Source of the DNA: Pseudolysinimonas sp051954455
GTDB taxonomy: Bacteria; Actinomycetota; Actinomycetes; Actinomycetales; Microbacteriaceae
NCBI RefSeq assembly: GCF_051954455.1
Contig: NZ_JBQCHS010000011.1
Coordinates: forward strand, 45,155 to 109,154
Direction of reading: 5' to 3'
DNA length: 64,000 nt
A program made the translations under genes and the position numbers. Below, one piece after another: positions 17,172 to 25,426 of this stretch (position 1 is the stretch's first letter; each line of letters opens with the position of its first letter). The notes below the pieces were generated by a model. It was given only the letters and a program-made list of their open reading frames with translations, searched no databases and was not told where the DNA came from.

Positions 17172-17705
17172 ATGACGACGCCCCCGTTCGCGCCGCCGAC
17201 CGCCGCCGAGGTCGCGGTCGTCTCCGCCCAGCTCGGCCGGCCCGCGCGCGGCGTCGTCGGGATCGCGGCGCGCTGCGCGTGCGGCAACCCGGTGGTGGTC
17301 GCGACCGCGCCGCGGCTCGACGACGGCACCCCGTTCCCGACGCTGTACTACCTGACCCATCCCGCCGCGACGGCCGCGATCTCGACCCTCGAGGCGACCG
17401 GCGTCATGGCGGAGCTCACCGCCGAGCTCGCGGATCCCGAGGTCGCCGCCGCCTACCGCGCCGCGCACGAGCGCTACCTCGCCGACCGCGAGAGCATCGC
17501 AGTCGTCGACGAGATCGCCGGTTTCTCGGCCGGCGGGATGCCGGATCGGGTCAAGTGCCTGCACGCGCTCGCCGGGCACGCGCTCGCGGCCGGCCCGGGC
17601 GTCAACCCGATCGGCGACCGCGCGCTCGAGCTCGCGACCTGGTCGGTCTCCCGCTGCCAGTGCGCGGACCCGGCGGCCGCGGTCCGCGAGGATCCCGCGT
17701 CGTGA
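17172..17705 (+). CDS. DUF501 domain-containing protein
   Basis: 177 residues. Conserved actinobacterial protein of unknown role, regularly found between the divIC-like gene and downstream genes. Typical segments are RCACGNPVVVATAPRLDDGTPFPTLYYLTHP near the N-terminus, GGMPDRVKCLHALAGHALAAGPGVNPIGD, and a C-terminal CQCADP. Conserved Cys and His residues (CACG, KCLH, GH, CQC) suggest metal binding, which is my inference. It starts seven bases after the previous stop and its TGA overlaps the GTG of the protease gene. Confidence 0.85.
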   Translation: MTTPPFAPPTAAEVAVVSAQLGRPARGVVGIAARCACGNPVVVATAPRLDDGTPFPTLYYLTHPAATAAISTLEATGVMAELTAELADPEVAAAYRAAHERYLADRESIAVVDEIAGFSAGGMPDRVKCLHALAGHALAAGPGVNPIGDRALELATWSVSRCQCADPAAAVREDPAS

Positions 17706-18964
17706 GACGCCTCGTCGTCGCGGGCGCGGTGGTCCTGCTGCTCCTCGCGCCCGGGGTCGCCGCCGCGGCGCCCGTGCACGCGGTACCCGCAGCGCCGACG
17801 GCCCGCACCGATCTCGTGCGCTCGAAGGAGTACTGGCTCGACTCCTACGGCATCCGCTCCGCCTGGGCGACGACCCAGGGCCAGGGCGTCACGGTCGCGG
17901 TGATCGACACCGGGATCGACGGCACCGTGCCGGAGCTGCGCGGCGCCGTGACGGACGGCACCGACTTCTCGGGGCTCGGCTCGCGCAACGGCCAGACCCC
18001 CGTCGGGTCGGGCGAGGGAGCCGATCACGGCACCATGGTCGCGTCGCTCCTCGCCGGGCGCGGCACCGGCTCCGGCAACGGCGTCATCGGCGTCGCGCCG
18101 CAGGCCTCCCTGCTCTCGATCTCGATCGGCTTCGGCGACCAGGCGCCGAACTCCGACGACCAGATCGCGAGCGCGGTCACCTGGGCCGTCGACCACGGCG
18201 CCAAGGTCATCAACATGTCGCTCACGCGCAACACGCTCACCTGGCCGCCGAGCTGGGATCGCGCGTTCCAGTACGCGATGGACCACGACGTCGTCGTCGT
18301 CGCGGCCGCGGGCAACCGCGGCAGCGGGACGGAGGAGGTCGGCGCCCCGGCCACCATGCCGGGCGTGCTGACGGTCGCCGGCGTCGACGCGAGCGGCAAC
18401 GCCAGCCAGGACGCGTCGAGTCAGGGCGTCACGATCGGCGTCTCGGCGCCGAGCGTCGACCTGGTCGGCGTCGTGCCGGGCGGCGGGTACGTGCTGTGGG
18501 ACGGCACCTCGGGCGCGGCGCCGATCGTGGCCGGGGTGGTGGCCCTGGTGCGCGCGGCGCACCCCGACCTCGACGCCGACAACGTGATCCAGCGGATCAT
18601 CGCGACCGCGCGCGACCGCGGCGCCCCCGGCGACGACCCGATCTACGGCTACGGACTGCTCGACGCGAAGGCGGCGGTGACCGCCGACGTGCCGCCGGTC
18701 ACGACCAACCCGCTCGGAAGTCTCGCCGACTGGGTGAAGCTCCACCGGCAGGCCACGGCGTCGCCGGCGCCGCAGGCCGGCCCGCAGCGGACGGCGGCCG
18801 CGCCCGCTCCCGGGATGCGCGATCCGGTGGGCGTGCTGCTGCCGAGCCTGACGACCCTGCGCCTCGTCGGGATTCCCGCGCTCATCGTGCTTCTCGTGCT
18901 GTTCACCGCGGGCGGCCTCGTCGTCGGGATCGTGCGGTATTTCGCGGGTCGGAGCAGCCGCTAG
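17702..18964 (+). CDS. Membrane-anchored S8 subtilisin-like serine protease
   Basis: 420 residues. Signal peptide VRRLVVAGAVVLLLLAPGVAAAAP, then a subtilase domain with catalytic Asp69 (VIDTGIDG), His109 (DHGTMVASLLAG) and Ser270 (DGTSGAAPIVAG). A Pro/Ala linker and one C-terminal helix (LIVLLVLFTAGGLVVGIV) tether it to the outer face of the membrane with a short basic tail, the layout of mycosin-like proteases. No type VII secretion genes are nearby, so its substrate is unknown. GTG overlaps the DUF501 stop as GTGA. Its TAG stop forms part of the ndh -10 box. Confidence 0.9.
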   Translation: MRRLVVAGAVVLLLLAPGVAAAAPVHAVPAAPTARTDLVRSKEYWLDSYGIRSAWATTQGQGVTVAVIDTGIDGTVPELRGAVTDGTDFSGLGSRNGQTPVGSGEGADHGTMVASLLAGRGTGSGNGVIGVAPQASLLSISIGFGDQAPNSDDQIASAVTWAVDHGAKVINMSLTRNTLTWPPSWDRAFQYAMDHDVVVVAAAGNRGSGTEEVGAPATMPGVLTVAGVDASGNASQDASSQGVTIGVSAPSVDLVGVVPGGGYVLWDGTSGAAPIVAGVVALVRAAHPDLDADNVIQRIIATARDRGAPGDDPIYGYGLLDAKAAVTADVPPVTTNPLGSLADWVKLHRQATASPAPQAGPQRTAAAPAPGMRDPVGVLLPSLTTLRLVGIPALIVLLVLFTAGGLVVGIVRYFAGRSSR

Positions 18965-18967
18965 GCT
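18962..18967 (+). promoter_or_regulatory. Candidate -10 box of ndh, overlapping a stop codon
   Basis: TAGGCT begins with the TAG stop of the protease gene. It would give a leader of about 35 bases containing the GCGAGGAG ribosome binding site of ndh. Confidence 0.4.
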
Positions 18968-19005
18968 CGAAAGCGACTTTTTCCCCAGCGAGGAGCCTCT
19001 TCACC

Positions 19006-20334
19006 GTGCGCAAGATCCTGATCGTCGGCGGCGGGTACGCCGGGTTCTACACCGCCTGGAAGCTCGAGAAGCGGCTCCGCCGCGGCGAGGCCCAGGTCAC
19101 CATGGTCGACCCCCTGCCGTACCTGACCTACCAGCCGTTCCTCCCGGAGGTCGCGGCCGGCTCCGTCGAGCCGCGCCACGCGGTGGTGGCTCACCGCCGC
19201 CACCTCAAGACCACCCGCGTCGTCACCGCGCGCGTCACCAAGATCGACCACGCGTCGAAGACGGCCGAGCTCACCCCGGCCGACGGCGCGCCGTGGACCG
19301 AGGAGTACGACACCATCGTCGTGACGGCCGGCTCGGTCTCGCGCACCTTCCCGATCCCGGGCGTCGCCGACGAGGCGATCGGCCTCAAGTCGATCGAGGA
19401 GGCCATGGCCATCCGCGACCGGCTGACCGGCAACTTCGCGAAGGCGTCGAGCATGGAGCCCGGCCCGGAGCGCGACCGCCTGCTGACCGTCGTGGTCGTC
19501 GGCGGAGGCTTCGCCGGCATCGAGCTCTTCGGCGAGCTGCGCAGCTTCGCGAGCGCCCTCGTCGGGCAGTACCCCGAGATCTCGATGGACGACACCCACT
19601 TCCACCTCATCGAGGCGATGGGCCGGATCATGCCGGAGGTCTCGCTGAAGACCGCGGAGAACGTGGTCAAGCAGTTCGCCCAGCGCGGCGCCGAGATCCA
19701 CCTCAACACGCAGCTGCAGAGCGCGGTCGGCGGCAAGATCGAGCTCTCGACCGGCGAGGCGTTCGAGTCGGACCTCATCATCTGGACCGCGGGCGTCATG
19801 GCCACCCCGAACATGCGCAACAGCGACCTCCCGCTCGACGAGCGCGGCCGGGTCACCGTGCGCGCGGATCTGCGGGTCAAGAACGCGGACGACGAGATCG
19901 TCGAGGACGCGTGGGGCGCGGGCGACGTGTGCGCGGTCCCGGACCTCACGGGCGGCGGCGTCGGCGGCTTCTGCGTGCCGAACGCGCAGCACGCGGTCCG
20001 TCAGGCGAAGCGCCTCGCGAAGAACCTGGTGGGCGTCATCCGCGGCGAGGAGCCGGCGGACTACTACCACAAGAACCTCGGCGCGGTCGCGGGCCTCGGG
20101 CTCTACGAGGGCGCGTTCCAGAGCGGCAAGATCGGGTTCACCGGCTTCATCGCCTGGTTCATGCACCGCGGGTACCACGGCCTCGCGATCCCGACCTTCG
20201 AGCGCAAGAACCGCGTCATCGGCAACTGGTTCCTGAACTTCTTCAACAGCCGCGACCTGGTCGGCATCCCGGCCCGCGACACCCCGGCCGCGTACTTCCA
20301 GGAGTTCGCGTCCCGCCCGAAGCCGCAGGCGTAG
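19006..20334 (+). CDS. ndh: Type II NADH dehydrogenase (FAD)
   Basis: 442 residues. Peripheral, non-proton-pumping NADH:menaquinone oxidoreductase of the respiratory chain. The FAD-binding loop is at the very N-terminus (ILIVGGGYAGFYTAWKLEKRL). The second nucleotide loop is VVVGGGFAGIELFGELRSFA. WGAGDVCAVPD and GGVGGFCVPNAQHAVRQAK follow, then a C-terminal amphipathic membrane-binding part with GFTGFIAWFMHRGYHGLAIP. GTG 19006 is chosen from the AGGAG ribosome binding site. The open frame extending upstream overlaps the protease gene and is not credible. Confidence 0.93.
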   Translation: MRKILIVGGGYAGFYTAWKLEKRLRRGEAQVTMVDPLPYLTYQPFLPEVAAGSVEPRHAVVAHRRHLKTTRVVTARVTKIDHASKTAELTPADGAPWTEEYDTIVVTAGSVSRTFPIPGVADEAIGLKSIEEAMAIRDRLTGNFAKASSMEPGPERDRLLTVVVVGGGFAGIELFGELRSFASALVGQYPEISMDDTHFHLIEAMGRIMPEVSLKTAENVVKQFAQRGAEIHLNTQLQSAVGGKIELSTGEAFESDLIIWTAGVMATPNMRNSDLPLDERGRVTVRADLRVKNADDEIVEDAWGAGDVCAVPDLTGGGVGGFCVPNAQHAVRQAKRLAKNLVGVIRGEEPADYYHKNLGAVAGLGLYEGAFQSGKIGFTGFIAWFMHRGYHGLAIPTFERKNRVIGNWFLNFFNSRDLVGIPARDTPAAYFQEFASRPKPQA

Positions 20335-20388
20335 CGCGCCCTCCGGCGCGCGGGTCCAAGGTCCCTCGCGGGGCCGGGCCCGCGCCGT

Positions 20389-20394
20389 TAGCGT
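20389..20394 (+). promoter_or_regulatory. -10 box of a leaderless transcript
   Basis: TAGCGT is six bases before the ATG at 20401, with no ribosome binding site. Confidence 0.5.
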
Positions 20395-20400
20395 GCCGCC

Positions 20401-20862
20401 ATGGGCGACGACAGCGCGGCGGAGGAGTTCGAGCACTCGCGGGAGCTCGTGGCCGGCGTGCGCGAGCCGGTCCCGGCGGCGGAGCTGGCCTCCTTCTTCG
20501 GCCGGGCGATCGCGGAGGTCGGAGTCCGGATCCCGCACGAGCTGATCGTCGGCCCCGTCGTCGCGGTCTACCACCGCGACACGGGCGACTCGTTCGACGT
20601 GACCGTCGGGTTCCCGGTGGCGCGCGACCCCGGGGTGTCGGGCTTCGAGCTGGTCGAGCTGCCGGCGGGCCGCGCGGTGCGGATCATCCATCACGGCGAC
20701 TACGGGGCCCTGCACGACGTGTACCTGGCGCTCGAGGCCGCCCTCCACGATCGCGGGGCCGTCCGGTCGATCAGCTGGGAGCGCTATCCGATCGGCCCGG
20801 AGGACAATCCCGACCCGGCGGCGTGGGTCACGGAGGTCGTGGCGCCCGTCGTCACCGCGTGA
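20401..20862 (+). CDS. GyrI-like small-molecule-binding protein
   Basis: 153 residues, a single GyrI/SOUL-like effector-binding domain without a DNA-binding part. Typical segments are GPVVAVYHRDTGDSFDVTVGFPV and ELPAGRAVRIIHHGDYGALHDVYLALEAALHDRG, then SWERYPIGPEDNPDPAAWVTEV. Such free-standing domains bind hydrophobic compounds. Its place at the head of a drug-type ABC exporter operon (ATG of the next gene one base after its stop) suggests ligand sequestration or sensing, which is inference. The transcript appears leaderless. Confidence 0.82.
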   Translation: MGDDSAAEEFEHSRELVAGVREPVPAAELASFFGRAIAEVGVRIPHELIVGPVVAVYHRDTGDSFDVTVGFPVARDPGVSGFELVELPAGRAVRIIHHGDYGALHDVYLALEAALHDRGAVRSISWERYPIGPEDNPDPAAWVTEVVAPVVTA

Positions 20863-20863
20863 C

Positions 20864-21817
20864 ATGGGGGAGGAGCCGGCCCCGCCTCCCGCGATCGTCG
20901 TGCGCGCGCTGACCAAGCGCTTCGGGCACCTGGTCGCCGTCGACGGGATCTCCTTCTCGGTGCCGCGCGGGACGGTCTTCGCCTTCGTGGGCACCAACGG
21001 CGCCGGCAAGTCGACGACGATCTCCTGCCTCACCACGCTGCTGGGGCCGGACGACGGCGACATCGCCGTGCTCGGTCACGATGCGCGGGCCGAGCCCGAG
21101 CCCGTGCGCGCCGGGGTGGGCGTCGTGTTCCAGGAGTCGATCCTCGACCCGCTCCTGACGGTGCGCGAGAACCTCCGCGTCCGCGGCGCCCTGTACGGCG
21201 CCGACGCCGACGTGGTCCGGCGCCGGATCGACGAGGTGGCCGCCCTGATCGGCGTGGCCGACGTGCTCGGTCGACGCTACGGCCGGATGTCGGGCGGTCA
21301 GCGGCGGCGGGTCGACATCGCCCGCGCGCTGCTCGCCTCCCCGTCGATCGTCTTCCTCGACGAGCCGACGGCCGGTCTGGATCCCGCGGGCCGGGCGCTC
21401 GTGTGGGCGACGATCCGCTCGCTCCGCGAGCACCGCGGGCTCACCGTCTTCCTCACGACGCACTACATGGAGGAGACGGAGGAGGCGGACCGCGTCTGCG
21501 TGATCGATCACGGCCGGATCGTGGCCGAGGGCAGCCCCGAGGAGCTGCGCGCCGCGCACAGCCGCAGCGTGCTCCGGATCTCGGTGCGCGACCCGGCCGC
21601 GCTCGCGGCGGCGGCGGCGTCCGAGGGGTGCCGCGTCGACGGCGACGCCCCCGCCGACGTGGTGGTGCCCGACGCCGGGTGCGCCCGCCGCATCCTGGCG
21701 CGCCTCGGTGACGGCGTCCTCGACTTCGAGTTCCGGCACGGGACGATGAACGACGTCTTCCTGGCGGTCACCGACTCGGCGCCGGAACCCGCCGAGCCGG
21801 CCGAGGTGGCGGGATGA
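20864..21817 (+). CDS. ABC transporter ATP-binding protein, DrrA type
   Basis: 317 residues. Powers export through the permease encoded next. Walker A is GTNGAGKSTT, the signature MSGGQRRRVDIARAL, Walker B IVFLDEPTAGLDP and the switch His is in LTTHYMEETEEADR. The C-terminal domain of about 90 residues is typical of the daunorubicin-resistance ATPases. It begins one base after the GyrI-like gene and overlaps the permease by ATGA. The exported compound is not known. Confidence 0.92.
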   Translation: MGEEPAPPPAIVVRALTKRFGHLVAVDGISFSVPRGTVFAFVGTNGAGKSTTISCLTTLLGPDDGDIAVLGHDARAEPEPVRAGVGVVFQESILDPLLTVRENLRVRGALYGADADVVRRRIDEVAALIGVADVLGRRYGRMSGGQRRRVDIARALLASPSIVFLDEPTAGLDPAGRALVWATIRSLREHRGLTVFLTTHYMEETEEADRVCVIDHGRIVAEGSPEELRAAHSRSVLRISVRDPAALAAAAASEGCRVDGDAPADVVVPDAGCARRILARLGDGVLDFEFRHGTMNDVFLAVTDSAPEPAEPAEVAG

Positions 21818-22692
21818 GCGTCGTCCTCGTCATCCTCGGCCGCAATCTGCGGATCTACTTCCGTGACCGGCTGAACGTGTTCTTCTCGCTGCTGGGCGCG
21901 CTCGTGCTGTTCCTGCTCTACATGCTGTTCCTGCGTCAGCTGCAGATCGACAGCCTGACCTCCCAGTTCCCCGGCTCGTCGCGCGGTCGGATCGCCGCCT
22001 TCGTGGACTGCTGGATGTTCGCGGGCGTCGTCGGCGTCACGACCGTCACGACGGGGCTCGGCGGGTTCAGCACCTTCGTCGACGACGCGTCGACCTCGCG
22101 CTTCCGCGATTTCATGGTGTCGCCCGTCCGTCGCGGGCAGCTCGTGCTCGGCTACCTCTCGTCGAGCGCGGCGGTGGCGATCGCGCTGAGCTCGATCGTG
22201 CTGGCGCTGAGCTTCGGCTATCTGCTCGTCGTCGACCAGCTGGTGCTGCCGGTCGGCGACCTGGCGGCCGTGGTCGGCGTGATGGCGCTCAGCTGCCTGG
22301 GCTTCGCCGCCCTGTCGGCGCTGGCGGTCTCGTTCGTGCACACACCGGGGGCGTTCGCGGCGCTCTCGACGATCGCCGGCACGACCCTGGGGTTCCTCGC
22401 GGGGTCGTACGTGCCGATCGGGCTGTTCCCGAGCGGGGTGCAGAGCGTCATCAACGCGCTGCCGTTCGGGCAGGCCGCGTCGTTGCTGCGGCGTGCGTTC
22501 GCGCAGAGCGCCCTCGACGGGCTGACCGGCGGCCGCGCGGAGGCCGAGACCCACTTGGCGTCGATCTTCGGGCTTTCCGCCGCCGTGGGCGACTGGCAGG
22601 TGCCGACCGGCTACATTGTGGGGGTGCTCGCCGTGATGGCGGTGGGGTTCACCGTGCTGGCCGGTCTGCGGATGCGTCGTCGGGTGCGGTGA
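21814..22692 (+). CDS. ABC-2 type transporter permease
   Basis: 292 residues with six predicted helices, beginning after a short N-terminus (NLRIYFRDRLNVFFSLLGALVLFLLYMLFL). The usual ABC-2 pattern is visible: TTGLGGFSTFVDDASTSRFRDFMVSPVRRGQLVLGYLSSS between helices 2 and 3, and GSYVPIGLFPSGVQSVINALPFGQAASLLRRAF before the last helix. It is the partner of the upstream ATPase. Its 3' end overlaps the convergent MMPL gene by 44 bases. Confidence 0.9.
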   Translation: MSVVLVILGRNLRIYFRDRLNVFFSLLGALVLFLLYMLFLRQLQIDSLTSQFPGSSRGRIAAFVDCWMFAGVVGVTTVTTGLGGFSTFVDDASTSRFRDFMVSPVRRGQLVLGYLSSSAAVAIALSSIVLALSFGYLLVVDQLVLPVGDLAAVVGVMALSCLGFAALSALAVSFVHTPGAFAALSTIAGTTLGFLAGSYVPIGLFPSGVQSVINALPFGQAASLLRRAFAQSALDGLTGGRAEAETHLASIFGLSAAVGDWQVPTGYIVGVLAVMAVGFTVLAGLRMRRRVR

Positions 22693-24790
22693 CCGCCGCC
22701 GGCGTCGGCGGCAGCGGCAGCGTCTCGGCGGCCGCGTGCCGCCCGTGCTCCTCCGGCAGGCGCCCCGGCCACCAGAACCGGTCGCCGAGTTTCACCACGA
22801 GCGCCGGGACGAGGATTGTTCGGACGACGAGTGTGTCGAGCAGCACCCCGAGGCAGACGATCGTGCCGACCTGCGCGAGCGCGACGACCGGCAGCACGCC
22901 GAGCACCACGAAGACCGCGGCGAGCAGGATCCCGGCGCTCGTGATCACCGCGCCTGTGCTGCCGAGCGCGGCCACGATCGCGTCGCGCGTCGAGCGGGTG
23001 CGCCGCTCCTCCCGGGCGCGGGAAGTCAGGAAGATGTTGTAGTCGACGCCGAGGGCGACGAGGAACAGGAACCCGAACAGCAGCACGCTCGTGTCGAACG
23101 CGGGGAATCCGAGCACGTTCTGGAACAGCCAGTTCGACGCGCCGACGCTGGCGGCGAAGGTCGCGAGCACGGTCGCGATGAGCACGATCGGCGCGACGAG
23201 CGACCGCAGCAGCACCGCCAGGAACGCGAAGACGACGGCGATGATGAGCGGCAGGATCAGCATCTGGTCGCCGTGCGAGACGTCGGCGACGTCGAGCGCG
23301 GTGGCGTCCGTGCCGCCCACGAGGGTGCGGGCGACCGCGCCGCCCTCGTCCGCGAGCTGCGATCGGAGCTCGCGGATCGTCGCGTAGGCCCCGTCGCTCT
23401 GCGGCGCGGAGGTGAGGGTCACGTCGAGCTCCTGGCGCCCGTCCCAGCTCGGGCCGCGCGTCACCGACTGCACGCCCGAGGCGTCGCCGACGAGTGTCTC
23501 GACCCGGTCGGCGGCCGAGGTCGGGGCGAGGACGGTCGTCGAGGCCGTGAGCCCGGCCGGGAACGCGTCGTCGACGACCCGCTGCGCCTGCACCGACTCC
23601 GGGTTGCCGACGAACTGGTCGATCTGCGCGAGGCCGACCCGCGCGCCGACCAGACCGACGCTCAACACACCGAGCAGGACGACCGCGCCGGCCGCGATCC
23701 GGAGGGGCCGGCGCGCGACGCCCTCGCCGATCCGTCCCCAGACCGAGCGGTGGGTGGCGTCGGCATCCGCCCGCGGCACGAACGGCCAGAAGACGCCGCG
23801 ACCGCAGAGCACGAGGGCCGCGGGCAGCACGAGCAGCCCGAAGATCAGGGCGACGACGATGCCGATCGCGCACGCGAAGCCGAGCGCCTGCGTGCCCTGC
23901 AGCCGGCCGAGCAGCAGGAGCAGGAGCGCGACGGTGACCGTGCCGCCGCTCGCGAGCACGGCGGGCCCGGCGTGGGTCATGGCGCGGCGCATCGCCACGA
24001 AGCGGTTCTGCTCGCGCAGGAGCTCCTCGCGATACCGCGACACGATGAGGAGGGCGTAGTTCGTCCCGGCGCCGAACACGAGCACCGACTGGATGCCCGA
24101 CACGGACGCGTCGACGGTGACGTTCGCGAGGTCCGCGAGCACGCTCACCAGCTGGCGGGCGACGCCGTCGGCCGCGCCCACGACGACGAGCGGCACGATC
24201 CAGAGGATCGGGCTGCGGTAGGTGACGATGAGCAGCACCGCGACGACGAGGGCCGTGACCAGCAGGAGGCGGACATCCGCTCCGGCGAACGCGCCCGTGA
24301 TGTCGGCCTGGAACCCGACCGGCCCCGTGAGCCGGGCCTGGACGCCGGAGGGCAGCCCGTCGCGCGCGGCGGAACGGAGCCGGTCGGCGACGGCGCCCGC
24401 GTCGTTCTTGACCTTGTCGGCCGAGACCGGCACGGTGACGAGCGCCGCGCGCCCGTCGTCGGCGAATCGCGGGCGCACCGCCTGTGGCACGGTCGACTCC
24501 TTCGCGAGGCGGCTCGCGGAGGCGGCGACCGCCGAGCGGTCGGAGTCGCTGAGCTTCTGATCGCCGTGGGTGTAGACGAGGATGCCGACCGTGGTCCCGG
24601 CCTGCGGCGACGACTCGAGGAGCTTCGACACCTTCGCCGACTCGGCGGAGGCCGGCAGCCCGGACGTCGGCGCGGGGGAGGAGGACGGCGTCGGCAGCAG
24701 CGCGAACACCGCTCCGATCGCGAGGAACGCCACCACGAGAGAGAGGATCGCGGTGAGGCGGCGCGAGGCGGTCCAGCCGAAGAAGCCCAT
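22649..24790 (-). CDS. MMPL/RND-family membrane transporter
   Basis: 713 residues. Large exporter with the MMPL layout: one N-terminal helix (RLTAILSLVVAFLAIGAVFALLP), an external domain to about residue 170, and five or more helices including GAGTNYALLIVSRYREELLREQNRF. A second external domain and a second helix block follow, with LFGFLFLVALGVDYNIFLTSRAREE. Both repeated GxxxDY-like segments are present. Substrates of relatives range from lipids to drugs. The divergent MarR gene 37 bp away is its likely repressor. Confidence 0.9.
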   Translation of the reverse strand: MGFFGWTASRRLTAILSLVVAFLAIGAVFALLPTPSSSPAPTSGLPASAESAKVSKLLESSPQAGTTVGILVYTHGDQKLSDSDRSAVAASASRLAKESTVPQAVRPRFADDGRAALVTVPVSADKVKNDAGAVADRLRSAARDGLPSGVQARLTGPVGFQADITGAFAGADVRLLLVTALVVAVLLIVTYRSPILWIVPLVVVGAADGVARQLVSVLADLANVTVDASVSGIQSVLVFGAGTNYALLIVSRYREELLREQNRFVAMRRAMTHAGPAVLASGGTVTVALLLLLLGRLQGTQALGFACAIGIVVALIFGLLVLPAALVLCGRGVFWPFVPRADADATHRSVWGRIGEGVARRPLRIAAGAVVLLGVLSVGLVGARVGLAQIDQFVGNPESVQAQRVVDDAFPAGLTASTTVLAPTSAADRVETLVGDASGVQSVTRGPSWDGRQELDVTLTSAPQSDGAYATIRELRSQLADEGGAVARTLVGGTDATALDVADVSHGDQMLILPLIIAVVFAFLAVLLRSLVAPIVLIATVLATFAASVGASNWLFQNVLGFPAFDTSVLLFGFLFLVALGVDYNIFLTSRAREERRTRSTRDAIVAALGSTGAVITSAGILLAAVFVVLGVLPVVALAQVGTIVCLGVLLDTLVVRTILVPALVVKLGDRFWWPGRLPEEHGRHAAAETLPLPPTPAAVTAPDDASADRPAR

Positions 24791-24827
24791 GTCATCCCAT
24801 CCGTTCAGTTGCTAAAGTATTTATATC
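24791..24827. promoter_or_regulatory. AT-rich divergent promoter between MMPL and marR genes
   Basis: Only 37 bases separate the two start codons. The stretch CAGTTGCTAAAGTATTTATATC is strikingly AT-rich for this genome and must hold both promoters and any MarR operator. The marR GTG at 24828 has no ribosome binding site. Confidence 0.5.
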
Positions 24828-25340
24828 GTGAAACGTAAGCCTGCTGACAAGTCTGGGGATCAGCCGAGCGAATCGCGGCTGCCCCGGCACGTCGACCAGC
24901 TGCGCGAGATCGCCGCGCTGTCGCAGCGCGTGCAGCACGGTCTGGCGCGCGAGCTCGCCGTCAACGGCACGGCGCTCGACGCGATGGAGGTGCTGAGCCG
25001 GGAGGGTCCCATGACGCACGGCGCGCTCGCGGAGCGACTCCGAGTCACGCCGGGTGCCGTCACGGGCCTCATCAACAGGCTGGAGGCAACCGGTCACGCG
25101 CACCGCGAGAACCGCACCGACCGCCGCACGCTCTGGGTCGTCCCGTCGCCCGCATCGCTGGATCGCGCGCGCGACCTGATGACACCGCTGTCGGCCGAGC
25201 TGCGCCGCCGCACCGCCGACTACACCCCCGAGGAGCTCGCCCTCGTCGAGCGCTTCCTCGACGACGTGGCGGCCGCCTATCGCCTCGGCGCCGAGTCGTT
25301 GGAGCCCGAAGGCGCCGACCGCGACGCCTCCGCGGGATAG
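24828..25340 (+). CDS. MarR family transcriptional regulator
   Basis: 170 residues from a GTG with no Shine-Dalgarno, probably leaderless. The winged helix-turn-helix is clear: LDAMEVLSREGPMTHGALAERLRVTPGAVTGLINRLEATGHAHRENRTDRRTLWV, including the DRR wing. N- and C-terminal helices form the dimer interface. Divergent from the MMPL exporter gene, which it likely represses until a toxic compound binds. The last gene before the tRNA and island. Confidence 0.88.
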   Translation: MKRKPADKSGDQPSESRLPRHVDQLREIAALSQRVQHGLARELAVNGTALDAMEVLSREGPMTHGALAERLRVTPGAVTGLINRLEATGHAHRENRTDRRTLWVVPSPASLDRARDLMTPLSAELRRRTADYTPEELALVERFLDDVAAAYRLGAESLEPEGADRDASAG

Positions 25341-25352
25341 GTTGCCGTCAGC

Positions 25353-25426
25353 GCCCCCGTAGCCCAACCGGCAGAGGCAGCCGACTTAAAATCGGCACAG
25401 TCTGGGTTCGAATCCCAGCGGGGGCA
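25353..25426 (+). tRNA. tRNA-Leu(UAA)-like tRNA with short variable loop
   Basis: 74 nt including the discriminator A, with no encoded CCA. Acceptor stem GCCCCCG/CGGGGGC is perfect. The anticodon stem GCCGA/TCGGC carries the loop CTTAAAA, giving anticodon UAA (leucine, UUA codons). The T arm is CTGGG-TTCGAAT-CCCAG. The D stem is only three pairs (GCC/GGC). The variable region is just ACAGT, five bases, whereas bacterial tRNA-Leu normally has a long class II variable arm. The 3' half is the integration site of the island. Confidence 0.85.
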
